The translations under genes were made by a program, and so were the position numbers. Of a DNA stretch of 64,000 nucleotides, positions 1 to 7,349 are shown one piece after another. Every line of letters starts with the position of its first letter. Position 1 is the stretch's first letter. The notes beneath the pieces are model-generated. The model saw nothing but the letters and a program-made list of their open reading frames with translations. It did not search any database and was not told the origin of the DNA. Location of the stretch: positions 1 to 64,000 of the forward strand of contig CAJODM010000012.1 in the NCBI GenBank assembly GCA_905233755.1, in the 5' to 3' direction. The DNA comes from an uncultured Ruminococcus sp. GTDB lineage: Bacteria; Bacillota; Clostridia; Oscillospirales; Acutalibacteraceae.

Positions 1-53
1 TGTTCTTAGCTTCATCTGAAGCGTAAGAGATTTCTCTTTAGATAAATAGTTCG

Positions 54-86
54 GCGGCGCGGGTGGCAAACACACGCCCGCGCCGC
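54..86. repeat. GC-rich REP-like hairpin
   Basis: A perfect 10-bp inverted repeat (54-63 with 77-86) surrounds a 13-nt loop. No T-run follows, so it does not look like an intrinsic terminator. Its build resembles the other short GC-rich hairpins in this 850-bp non-coding stretch. Confidence 0.5.
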
Positions 87-159
87 GCAAGACCTTCTCC
101 GCGAGGGGATCGCTCGTTGAGAATTGTTTATCCCCGGTTGTTCTGACTGTTTCATAATG

Positions 160-256
160 TTATCCTGAGCTCGTCATCATGTCATCCTGAGCTCCGCGAA
201 GGATCCTACAGTGCCAACGCTATATATTCAAGATTCTTCACTTCGTTCAGAATGAC
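160..256. repeat. Dispersed inverted-repeat element (GTCATCCTGAG...CAGAATGAC type)
   Basis: Left part (181-211) begins GTCATCCTGAGC and runs through GAAGGATCCTA. Right part (231-255) reads AGATTCTTCACTTCG and ends CAGAATGACA. The two parts are imperfect reverse complements, so the element folds into a long hairpin. Further copies are at 1875-2022, 2902-3266 (with a gene inside) and, degenerate, at 47190-47313. Partial copies of the left arm sit at 163-180. Confidence 0.7.
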
Positions 257-446
257 ATTTGAAAGCGTTCAGCGTGACACGTGAAAATGTTCAGCGTGAC
301 ACGAGACCCTCAGAACGACAAACTATTTTGCCTCCTACGGTTCGACAAGGAGGCGGGGCATCGCCCTAATGTAGTCGAGCCATCTTTCGCCTCTCGCTCT
401 AGCGTAGAGGTCAAAACGTTTTGAACTATGCGAAAATGGAGTGTAG

Positions 447-468
447 GGGCGGAACTACGGTTTCGCCC
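447..468. repeat. Single REP-like hairpin related to the tandem arrays
   Basis: GGGCGGAAC, loop TACG, GTTTCGCCC, preceded by GTAGG. It has the same layout (GTAGGG, then a stem with a short loop) as the 34-bp and 29-bp array units but a different stem sequence. Confidence 0.45.
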
Positions 469-506
469 GTACCACGCCTCTACTTTTCCGTTTGTTGCTT
501 GCCATT

Positions 507-720
507 CACCGTCCGGGATCACCCGTAGGGACGGTGACCACACCGTCCGGGATCATCCGTAGGGACGGTGACCACACCGTCCGAGATCACCCGTAGGGAC
601 GGTGACCACACCGTCCGGGATCACCCGTAGGGACGGTGACCACACCGTCCGGGATCATCCGTAGGGACGGTGACCACACCGTCCGGGATCGCCCGTAGGG
701 ACGGTGACCACACCGTCCGA
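507..720. repeat. 34-bp tandem repeat array, six units plus a partial
   Basis: Six 34-bp units begin at 507, 541, 575, 609, 643 and 677, followed by a 10-nt remnant at 711-720. Each unit contains the perfect 8-bp stem GGACGGTG-ACCA-CACCGTCC when read across the unit boundary. Units differ only at a few positions outside the stem (ATCACCC, ATCATCC, ATCGCCC). Short ORFs that read through the array are artefacts. The array ends 133 bp before the first signal peptidase gene. Confidence 0.9.
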
Positions 721-753
721 AATACAAATCCAAAAACCCGCAGGGTTTTCCCA

Positions 754-780
754 CAACTCTTCACTCTTCACTCTTCACTA
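754..780. repeat. 27-bp dispersed repeat, copy 1 (CTTCACT triplication)
   Basis: Begins CAACT and carries three consecutive CTTCACT steps. An identical 27-nt copy lies at 12396-12422 and a degenerate one near 15407. All copies are in the gaps of the surface-protein locus. Confidence 0.6.
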
Positions 781-797
781 TTTACAGCCCTGGCCTG

Positions 798-817
798 TGC
801 ATATATGCGTATATGCA
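798..817. promoter_or_regulatory. Perfect palindrome upstream of first sipW, possible operator
   Basis: TGCATATA-TGCG-TATATGCA, with 8-bp perfect arms, lies 36 bp before the start codon at 853. AT-rich operators of this shape often bind small dimeric regulators, but no regulator or clear promoter can be assigned from the sequence. Confidence 0.35.
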
Positions 818-852
818 GATGCCAATGCTATAGATTTGGAGTACATGGGTAT

Positions 853-1815
853 ATGAAAGTATTTAAGAAAATTCTGAACACCATTATCAACATCCTGATC
901 GTCCTCGTGCTGTTGACGTCGATTCTGATCGCCGTGATGGCGCTCTCGTCAAAGTCATCGGGTATCTCGACCATCTTCGGATATACAATCCAGACGATCC
1001 AGTCCGATTCGATGGTCGGCGGCTCGCCCGACGGATACGAGGGCGGCGACTTTGCCTCCGGCGATATTATTATCGCCAAGGCGACCGGCTTTACCAACGA
1101 CGGCGTATATGAGATCGGCGATATCGTCACCTATACGGCCGAGACGACCGACGGCGGCACCGCGCTGATCGTCCATAGGATCGTGGATGCTGTCGATCGC
1201 GACGGCATTGATGTCTACCAGACATGGGGCGATAACCGCGCCGTCTCCGAGGTCCCCGATCAGGACAGCGTCGAAGAGTATCTGACCCCCTCTCAGATCG
1301 GATCGGTGTTCTACTCTGCCGACTATCACGGCAAGATCATCAGGGGGCTTGGCGGTGCGCTCGACTTTATCAAGAGCCAGACCGGGTTCTTCCTCGTCGT
1401 GCTGCTGCCGATGATCATCTTCTTCCTCTATGAGATGATCCGTGTTGTGCTCAACGCGTCCAACTATCGCAAAGCCAGGACCGATGAAGAGAAGCAGGCC
1501 GCCGTGGACGAGGCGCTCGCCGCCGCCGGTGCTTCTGCTGCCTCTCCCGGGATGTCCGCCGAGGAGCTCGAGCAGTTCCGTCAGTTCCAGGCGTTCCGGA
1601 AGATGCAACAACAGCAGCAGGCGAAGTCCGACGCGCAGTCTGAGACGCCGTCTGAGCCGCAGCCCGCCGAACCCGCAGAATCCCGCCCCGTCTCCCGCTA
1701 TGAGCAGTATAAGGCACAGCAGGAGGCAGCCGAATCCCAGCCCGCTCCCGAGCCCGCTGAGCCCGCTGACGAATTCCCTGCTGCTCCCGCCGCGGATAAT
1801 TCTGTAGAAGAATAA
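853..1815 (+). CDS. SipW-type (ER-type) signal peptidase I with long cytosolic tail
   Basis: A 320-aa membrane serine peptidase of the S26B/SipW type, which removes signal peptides from a restricted set of secreted proteins such as TasA and camelysins. What is seen: an N-terminal membrane segment (about residues 5-30), the nucleophile motif QSDSM near residue 50, and a His (VHRI) where ordinary SPase I has Lys. A second membrane helix lies near residues 180-205. It is followed by an unusual 100-residue Gln/Pro/Glu/Ala-rich tail, which would be cytosolic. The ATG at 853 was chosen because GGAG sits 11 nt upstream; the frame stays open into the tandem array, but that extension is repeat translation. 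It opens the surface-protein locus; a second, shorter SipW closes it at 20257-20847. The substrates are inferred to be the intervening proteins. Confidence 0.85.
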   Translation: MKVFKKILNTIINILIVLVLLTSILIAVMALSSKSSGISTIFGYTIQTIQSDSMVGGSPDGYEGGDFASGDIIIAKATGFTNDGVYEIGDIVTYTAETTDGGTALIVHRIVDAVDRDGIDVYQTWGDNRAVSEVPDQDSVEEYLTPSQIGSVFYSADYHGKIIRGLGGALDFIKSQTGFFLVVLLPMIIFFLYEMIRVVLNASNYRKARTDEEKQAAVDEALAAAGASAASPGMSAEELEQFRQFQAFRKMQQQQQAKSDAQSETPSEPQPAEPAESRPVSRYEQYKAQQEAAESQPAPEPAEPADEFPAAPAADNSVEE

Positions 1816-1874
1816 TCCTTTGCGATATTTAAATCTCTCGCGTATATTTGATGCCATCCTGAGGTTTCCTTTAC

Positions 1875-2022
1875 TGTCATCCTGAGCCGACACATGTGTC
1901 GTGCGAAGGATCTTACAGCACAGGCGATTGAGTTCCCCTGTAACCGCACAGGAGCGATCGACCGCTGCATACTAAGATTCTTCACTTTGCGCTGCTGACG
2001 CACCGCTCCGTTCAGAATGACA
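1875..2022. repeat. Dispersed inverted-repeat element, longer copy
   Basis: Starts TGTCATCCTGAGCC and ends CAGAATGACA, with GCGAAGGATCTTACAG and AAGATTCTTCAC inside. It is of the same family as 181-256 but has extra sequence between and within the arms. It occupies most of the gap between the signal peptidase and the next gene. Confidence 0.65.
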
Positions 2023-2072
2023 GACACTACCGACGTTAACTATCATTTTTCTACGAAAGCGAGCTGGTATAT

Positions 2073-2882
2073 TTGGCTAAAAAGAATATCGAAAACGAGG
2101 TCTTCACCCCCGAACAGCTCGAAAAACTAGAGAACCAAGGCGACAGGGCGGTTCAGGCAGAACGTGTAAAAGAATCGATCTTTGATCGCTATAACGCGAA
2201 GCGTGACGCCAAGGATATCGCAAAGCAGGTCAAGTGGAAGCGGATTGCCGGCGTTGCGCTGATCGTTGCTGTGCTGGTGCTGCTGCTGTTGTGGATCATC
2301 TCGTGGCTTTTGACGACGATCGGCGACCTTGTTATCTCGGTCGAGAACGGCGCCGCCCAGAAGGGCATCATTATCTCCGAGAGCGCCGACGGCTCCGACC
2401 CTACGCTCAAGCTCACCGCCGAGAACGTCGAGGAGGTCACCAACATCACCTATGACTGGCTCCCCGAGGGGCTGGATGACGAGGGCGACGGCTCCCACAA
2501 CGGTCAGAACTACCTCGCCTATACCTTCTATCTGACGAACAACGGCACCGAGACGCTCGACTATGACTCGACTCTGACGGTGACCGGCGTTGCCAAGTCT
2601 GCGGACGAGGCAACCCGTATCATGGTATATCGCAACGGCGAGCCGCTGATCTATGCAAAGCACAACATGGATGACTCTCCCTTGGAGGAGATCGTCAACT
2701 TCGAGTTTGTCGACGACGTGACCGTCTTCAACACCTCTGTCGAGGGGATCGCTCCCGGCGACGTCGACAAGTACACCATCGTCACCTGGATCGAGGGCGA
2801 GGATCCCGAGTGTATCGACGATATCATGGGCGGCTATATCAAGCTGCAGTGGTTCTTCAACATCGACGGCGAAGAGCTCTAG
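2073..2882 (+). CDS. Camelysin/TasA-like membrane-anchored protein
   Basis: A 269-aa protein with a charged N-terminal cytoplasmic stretch, one membrane segment (about residues 58-85, Leu/Val/Ile/Trp-rich) and an extracellular beta-rich domain. The segment YLAYTFYLTNNGTETL and the C-terminal WIEGEDPECIDDIMGG region are the sort of strands seen in SipW-dependent camelysin/TasA-like proteins. The W-(I/L/F)-E-(G) motif recurs in three downstream surface proteins. The start is TTG at 2073 with a poor ribosome site; no closer in-frame ATG precedes the membrane segment. It lies just after the first SipW peptidase, its likely processing partner. The family assignment is by pattern only. Confidence 0.65.
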   Translation: MAKKNIENEVFTPEQLEKLENQGDRAVQAERVKESIFDRYNAKRDAKDIAKQVKWKRIAGVALIVAVLVLLLLWIISWLLTTIGDLVISVENGAAQKGIIISESADGSDPTLKLTAENVEEVTNITYDWLPEGLDDEGDGSHNGQNYLAYTFYLTNNGTETLDYDSTLTVTGVAKSADEATRIMVYRNGEPLIYAKHNMDDSPLEEIVNFEFVDDVTVFNTSVEGIAPGDVDKYTIVTWIEGEDPECIDDIMGGYIKLQWFFNIDGEEL

Positions 2883-2901
2883 TATATATTCACTTTCAGT
2901 T

Positions 2902-3266
2902 GTGTCATCCTGAGCTCCGCGAAGGATCCTACAGCGCTATTTTGGGAAATGAATACCTTTTACGTTTATATCCTAACGAATTGGAATAATCAAGTTATGT
3001 ATGTCGGAATGACAAACAATCTCTCTCGTCGAATATATGAGCATAGAAACCATTTGAATGATGGCTTTACCAAAAAATATCATGTTGATAAACTGGTTTA
3101 CTACGAGGTTTTTCGCGAGCCTAAACAAGCCATTTATCGTGAAAAAGTGATAAAAGGCTGGCGTAGAGATCGAAAGAATGAATTGGTTGCCTCGATAAAC
3201 CCTTCATGGTGCGATCTTTCAGAAGTTTTTGCGCGTTAGGATTCTTCACTTCGTTCAGAATGACAC
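2902..3266. mobile_element. GIY-YIG gene enclosed by 30-bp imperfect inverted repeats
   Basis: The left arm (2902-2931) and right arm (3237-3266) are reverse complements at 23 of 30 positions. They are the two halves of the dispersed element seen at 181-256. Between them lies a complete GIY-YIG ORF whose TAG stop is the first three bases of the right arm. Interior base composition is AT-rich, unlike the neighbours. No transposase is present. Whether the unit moves is inference. Confidence 0.6.
2949..3239 (+). CDS. Small GIY-YIG domain nuclease
   Basis: A 96-aa protein made of a single GIY-YIG domain of the short YhbQ/UPF0213-like kind. The signature is visible as FYVYILTN (GIY half) and VMYVGMTNNLSRRIYEH (YIG half, with the conserved Arg in LSRRI). 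Further conserved positions are GFTKKY, KLVYYE, a Glu in REKVIKGW and NPSW.DL at the end. Such domains cut or nick DNA with a single metal. Codon use is much more AT-rich than the flanking genes. It is enclosed by the arms of a dispersed inverted repeat, and its stop codon is provided by the right arm, so it is probably a recent or mobile insertion and not part of the surface locus. RBS: GGGAAATG-type only, weak. Confidence 0.85.
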   Translation: MNTFYVYILTNWNNQVMYVGMTNNLSRRIYEHRNHLNDGFTKKYHVDKLVYYEVFREPKQAIYREKVIKGWRRDRKNELVASINPSWCDLSEVFAR

Positions 3267-3281
3267 GAATATAAGTTTCAA

Positions 3282-3309
3282 TTGTCAACTTTAGGATTTT
3301 CCTTATATA
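3282..3309 (+). promoter_or_regulatory. Candidate promoter for the AAA+/coiled-coil genes
   Basis: TTGTCA, 16-bp spacer, TATATA, followed 11 bp later by an AAGGAG ribosome site and the ATG at 3334. The box match is moderate. Confidence 0.45.
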
Positions 3310-3333
3310 GACTAAATCAAGGAGTAGAACACT

Positions 3334-4869
3334 ATGGATACTGTTTTTAAATTCTTATTTGACTTTCTGGGACAGTTCTTTGGCTCGATCTGGGGAGCGA
3401 TCGCCGGTATCTTTCAGGGTATTGTCGGTATGTTCAACCTTCCCAAGTATATCGAGATCATCCGGAACTATACCACCACCCTGGGCGGGCTTGCGTGGGT
3501 GATCGCGATCATCGCGATGCTCCTGCTCGTCGGTGTTCTGTTCCTTATCGTATTCTTCATCATCAAGGCGGTCAAGAAGTTCACCAAGTTCAAGAAGAAG
3601 GTCAAGGATACCAACGACCTTGTCAACGAGGTCAACGCGCTCAACAAAGAGGTCGCGCGCATGAACCTCGAGAAGGATAAGATACTCTCCATGAAGGTAT
3701 CCCAGATCGGCTTGAACCCGAACGAGATCGCCGAGCTCACCGGCGAGGAGCTCGAGGCGCTCAACAAAGAGGATGAGGAAGAGGAGGCCACCGGCCGCTT
3801 CAACAAGCTCATCACCATCGACGAGGAGTGGGCGGACTATGAGCCCGAGCCCTATGACTGGGATGTCACCCTGCCCGACTTTGTCACCAACTTCCGCAAC
3901 TTTGCGTGCTCCCGCATGCACTACTGGTATGAGATCAAGCTGCTGCGCTGCTTTGTCGCCGGGTTTGCCTCCGGTCGGCTGACGATCCTGCAGGGTATCT
4001 CCGGTACCGGTAAAACCTCGCTGCCCTACGCGTTCGGCAAGTATGTCTGCAACCCCGCGGTCATCGCGTCGGTCCAGCCGTCGTGGCGTGACCGTACCGA
4101 GCTGTTCGGCTACTACAACGAGTTCACCAAGCGCTATAACGAGACCGAGCTGCTTCGTGCGCTGTACGAGGCATCCTATAACGAGAACGTCTATGTCGTC
4201 ATCCTCGATGAGATGAACATCGCGCGTGTGGAGTACTACTTCGCCGAGATGCTGTCCATCCTCGAGATGCCGGCGCACGACGAGTGGATCGTCGAGATCG
4301 TCGCCGCTCCGTGGCCCGACGACCCGAAGCACCTCGACCACGGCAAGCTCACCATCCCCGATAACATCTGGTACGTCGGCACCGCGAACAACGATGACTC
4401 GACCTTTGCGATCACCGATAAGGTGTATGACCGTGCGATGCCCATCGACATCAACACCAAGGGCAAGCCCTTTGATGCGCCCGATACCCCGCCGTGCCAT
4501 ATCAATTATCGCCACTTCACCAAGCTGCTCGCCGACGCGGTTGAGGCGAACCCCATCTCCGAAGAGAACCTCAAGAAGATCGAGATCCTCGACGACTATG
4601 TGATCGAGCACTTTAGGGTTGCTTTCGGTAACCGTGTCATGAAGCAGATCAACTCCTTCGTGCCTGCGTTCGTGGGCTGCGGCGGCACCGAGGTCGACGG
4701 CATCGACTATGCTCTGTGCAAGAAGGTCTTCCGCAAGTTCGAGGCGCTGAACATCTCCTACATCCGCGATGAGATCGACGGTCTTGTCCAGCAGCTCGAC
4801 CAGCTCTTCGGCCGCGAGAACATGAACGAATGTAAAGAGTATGTCCGCATGCTCCAGAAGATGACCTGA
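3334..4869 (+). CDS. Membrane-anchored McrB-like AAA+ ATPase
   Basis: A 511-aa protein. Residues 1-40 are amphipathic and aromatic, and one membrane helix covers about 52-80. A Lys-rich coiled segment (80-125) and an acidic linker follow. The AAA+ domain covers about 180-500, with Walker A GISGTGKTS (221-229), the McrB-like QPSWRDRTELFGYYN block, Walker B VVILDEMN (288-295) and a sensor-1-like GTANNDDS (349-356) followed by KVYDRA. This is the dynein-related AAA_5/McrB branch, which powers remodelling or DNA translocation in McrBC. Here the ATPase is tethered to the membrane and is followed at 82 bp by a coiled-coil protein, with no nuclease nearby. A role in assembling or exporting the surface proteins is inferred from context. 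RBS AAGGAG lies 10 nt upstream. Confidence 0.75.
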   Translation: MDTVFKFLFDFLGQFFGSIWGAIAGIFQGIVGMFNLPKYIEIIRNYTTTLGGLAWVIAIIAMLLLVGVLFLIVFFIIKAVKKFTKFKKKVKDTNDLVNEVNALNKEVARMNLEKDKILSMKVSQIGLNPNEIAELTGEELEALNKEDEEEEATGRFNKLITIDEEWADYEPEPYDWDVTLPDFVTNFRNFACSRMHYWYEIKLLRCFVAGFASGRLTILQGISGTGKTSLPYAFGKYVCNPAVIASVQPSWRDRTELFGYYNEFTKRYNETELLRALYEASYNENVYVVILDEMNIARVEYYFAEMLSILEMPAHDEWIVEIVAAPWPDDPKHLDHGKLTIPDNIWYVGTANNDDSTFAITDKVYDRAMPIDINTKGKPFDAPDTPPCHINYRHFTKLLADAVEANPISEENLKKIEILDDYVIEHFRVAFGNRVMKQINSFVPAFVGCGGTEVDGIDYALCKKVFRKFEALNISYIRDEIDGLVQQLDQLFGRENMNECKEYVRMLQKMT

Positions 4870-4909
4870 TACCATCCTCTGATGCTATAGGGGAGGGGGT
4901 ACCTCCCGC

Positions 4910-4926
4910 ACGGATGATCCATCCGT
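4910..4926 (+). other. Small intergenic hairpin
   Basis: ACGGATG-ATC-CATCCGT, a perfect 7-bp stem between the AAA+ gene and the coiled-coil gene. No T-run follows; it might set relative expression of the two genes or stabilise mRNA. Confidence 0.35.
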
Positions 4927-4951
4927 ATTCTGACCGAAAGGAGTGAGTCCC

Positions 4952-7306
4952 ATGATTGATTACAGTCGCTACTATCGTGCCTATGCCGAGATGAAGCAGA
5001 CCCTTGATGGTGACTATGCTCATGAGTATCTGACGACCGTCATGGCGGATGCCGATCAGGGCACCGACGAGCTCTCGGGTAACGCCTACAACCGTGTTAT
5101 CGACATGGAATGGGTCGAGATGATCGAGGGAAAGCTGCCCTATATCGAGAAGGCGATCGACGAACAGCGCAAGTTCATCGAAGAGCATAAGGAAGTCGAC
5201 CGCATCGACAAGGTCAAGCAGGTCGGCAAGGACGCTGTCCAGCACCTGACCCAGCACGCCAACCTCATCATGGCGCTCGAACCCGACGGCAGCGTGATTC
5301 CCGAGCGGCTGCTCAACACCCACCGCGAGGATAGCTTCGCGACCTATGAGAACCGCTTCTTACATACCCTGATCTTCCGCACGATCGCCTTTGTTGAGGC
5401 GCGTTTCCGCGCGCTGCAAGAGGCGCCCAACGACTCGTCCAACTCCCTGGAGATGAAGCGCGAGCTGCACATGAACAACCAGAAGTTCGCCTTCGATATC
5501 ACCTACAGCTCCGAGTCCCATGAGCGCAACAAGGTCGACCGTGATGAGGATATCTCGGGTCTGACCGACTATGAGCGTATCGAGCGCATCCGTATGAAGC
5601 TCGACGACTTTGTCGGCACAGACCTTATCAAAGCGCTTAAGGGCTGTATCGCCGTCAAGTCCCCGATCAACAAGACCAACTGTATCAAGCAGGACCCCGC
5701 CTTCAAGCAGTGCTATGACCTGTGGGTCTTTGTCGAAGGGTACCGCAAGTCCGGCTATGTTCTGGAGAAGAACGAGTTCTCCGGCAAGATGCCCGAAGAG
5801 GTTCAGAAGGACATGTACGACGTCATGGCGTTCCAGCACTTCGTCGCTACCATCAACACCAACCAAGCTCTCCGCGAGAAGCTCGACGCCGAGTATATCG
5901 CCGAGAACGAGCGCCGCGCTCGCGAGGCCGAGAGACCCGAGGATGAGATGGCGCGCTATATCGAAGACAAGATCTATGAGGCGCGCCGCGAGGAGATGGC
6001 GCTCCGCCTCAAGGAGGTTCGCGAGCGTGAGATCGTGATCGCACAGCTCACCTCCGAGCTCGAACAGGCCAAGGAGCAGATCCGCATCCGCGACGTCAAG
6101 ATCAAGGAGCTCGAATCTCTGCTTGCCGCCACGAAGAAGGAGCTCGAAGAGTGCCGCGAGGAACTGCGCAAGGCGCAGCTGCGCGTGATGGAGCTCGAGA
6201 AAGAGAACGAGGAGCTCAAGGCGCGGATTGCCGAGCTCGAGGCGAAGGTCACCGAGCTCGAGGCCGCGATCGCTGCCCAGCTTGCGACGATCGCTGCGCT
6301 GGAGGCGCGGGCTGTCGAGCTGCAGCAGGCGGTCGATACTCTGACTGCCACCGTCGAGGAGCAGAAGGCAACCATCACAGCCCAAGAGGAGACGATCGCT
6401 CAGCAGTCCGGCTCTATCGAGGAGCTGAACGCACAGGTCGCCGCGTTGACCTCTACCGTCGGCGGGCTGACCGCCGAGAACTCGACGCTCAAGAACACGA
6501 TCTCCGACAACGAGCATACCATCGCCGAGCAGGCAGCCGATATCGTCAACAAGGCAGAGCTCATCTCCCGGCAGTCCGCCGATAACGAGAAGCTCACCGG
6601 CAAGCTGTCGAGTCTTCAGGACGAATTTGACGCTACCGTCGCCCGCTACTCCAACTTCCAGGAGGAGCTCGATCGGCTCAACGGCACCATCGCCGAGAAC
6701 AACGCCGAGCGCGACGAGCTGAACCATCAGATCCGCGTCCATCTGAATATGCTCTCTGCCAAGGATGCTATCATCAGCACCCTGAACGCTGAGAAGGACG
6801 CCATGACCGACCGCATCGAGAGCGTCGACCGGATCGAGGCGAACGCCAAGGCGGAGGTCGCCGCTGCGCGCGAGCAGGTTGCCAAGATCGAGACCAAGTG
6901 TGTCGGGCTGAACAACACCGTCGCCGCCTATGTGGCGTCGTTCCAGCAGCGCGATGACCAGATCGCCTCGCTCAAGGAGCAGGTCTACTCCCTCGGCGTC
7001 GAGAAGGACGCCGGTATCCAGGCGGTTCGCGAAGAGTACGAGGCCAAGATCGCCGAGATTTCTGCCGGCTATGAGGAGAAGATCGCACAGCTCGAGGCGA
7101 CCACCGTCGCCGCCTGCAACTTCTCCGATGAGCAGAAGTACACCGTCCGCCTCAACGCCGAGAAGAAGCAGATGCAGCAGAACTATGACAAGAAGCTCGC
7201 CGAGGCCACCAAGAAGGCGAAGAGCTTTGTCCGCCGTGCCCGTGTGCTTGTGGATGACCGTCCTGCCGATCTGCTCAAGCTCGACGAGGCGAAGGATTAC
7301 AGATAA
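4952..7306 (+). CDS. Large coiled-coil protein with DUF2357-like N-terminal region
   Basis: A 784-aa protein. The first ~330 residues are globular and contain a YENRFLHTLIFR segment (132-143) reminiscent of the DUF2357 region found in McrC-related proteins; no PD-(D/E)XK motif is evident. Residues about 335-760 are almost uninterrupted heptad-like coiled coil (repeated ELE, EEL, AxIAxLE patterns) with Glu/Ala/Lys/Gln dominance. The C-terminus is basic (KSFVRRARVL). No signal peptide or membrane helix is seen, so it should be cytoplasmic, possibly docked on the membrane ATPase encoded just upstream. RBS AAAGGAG lies 7 nt before the ATG. I do not recognise a described function. The pairing with the AAA+ gene is probably meaningful, because McrB-type ATPases usually act with a partner encoded next door. 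Confidence 0.6.
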   Translation: MIDYSRYYRAYAEMKQTLDGDYAHEYLTTVMADADQGTDELSGNAYNRVIDMEWVEMIEGKLPYIEKAIDEQRKFIEEHKEVDRIDKVKQVGKDAVQHLTQHANLIMALEPDGSVIPERLLNTHREDSFATYENRFLHTLIFRTIAFVEARFRALQEAPNDSSNSLEMKRELHMNNQKFAFDITYSSESHERNKVDRDEDISGLTDYERIERIRMKLDDFVGTDLIKALKGCIAVKSPINKTNCIKQDPAFKQCYDLWVFVEGYRKSGYVLEKNEFSGKMPEEVQKDMYDVMAFQHFVATINTNQALREKLDAEYIAENERRAREAERPEDEMARYIEDKIYEARREEMALRLKEVREREIVIAQLTSELEQAKEQIRIRDVKIKELESLLAATKKELEECREELRKAQLRVMELEKENEELKARIAELEAKVTELEAAIAAQLATIAALEARAVELQQAVDTLTATVEEQKATITAQEETIAQQSGSIEELNAQVAALTSTVGGLTAENSTLKNTISDNEHTIAEQAADIVNKAELISRQSADNEKLTGKLSSLQDEFDATVARYSNFQEELDRLNGTIAENNAERDELNHQIRVHLNMLSAKDAIISTLNAEKDAMTDRIESVDRIEANAKAEVAAAREQVAKIETKCVGLNNTVAAYVASFQQRDDQIASLKEQVYSLGVEKDAGIQAVREEYEAKIAEISAGYEEKIAQLEATTVAACNFSDEQKYTVRLNAEKKQMQQNYDKKLAEATKKAKSFVRRARVLVDDRPADLLKLDEAKDYR

Positions 7307-7349
7307 TTCGGGATATCTTATCCCATCACAATAGACAGAAAGGAGCGAT

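Noticed and set aside
310..543. A 77-codon minus-strand frame at the left end
   Set aside because: It overlaps a REP-like hairpin and the tandem array, has no ribosome site and resembles no protein family.
507..720. Tandem array considered as a CRISPR
   Set aside because: The units are contiguous at 34 bp with no unique spacers, and no cas genes are present.
829..834. TATAGA behind TGC as the -10 box of the first sipW
   Set aside because: It lies so close to the GGAG ribosome site and ATG at 853 that the transcript would lack the ribosome site.
3334..7306. AAA+/coiled-coil pair as an McrBC restriction or anti-phage system
   Set aside because: The ATPase has a membrane helix in place of a DNA-binding domain, no nuclease motif was found in the partner, and the neighbours are surface proteins and signal peptidases, not defence genes.
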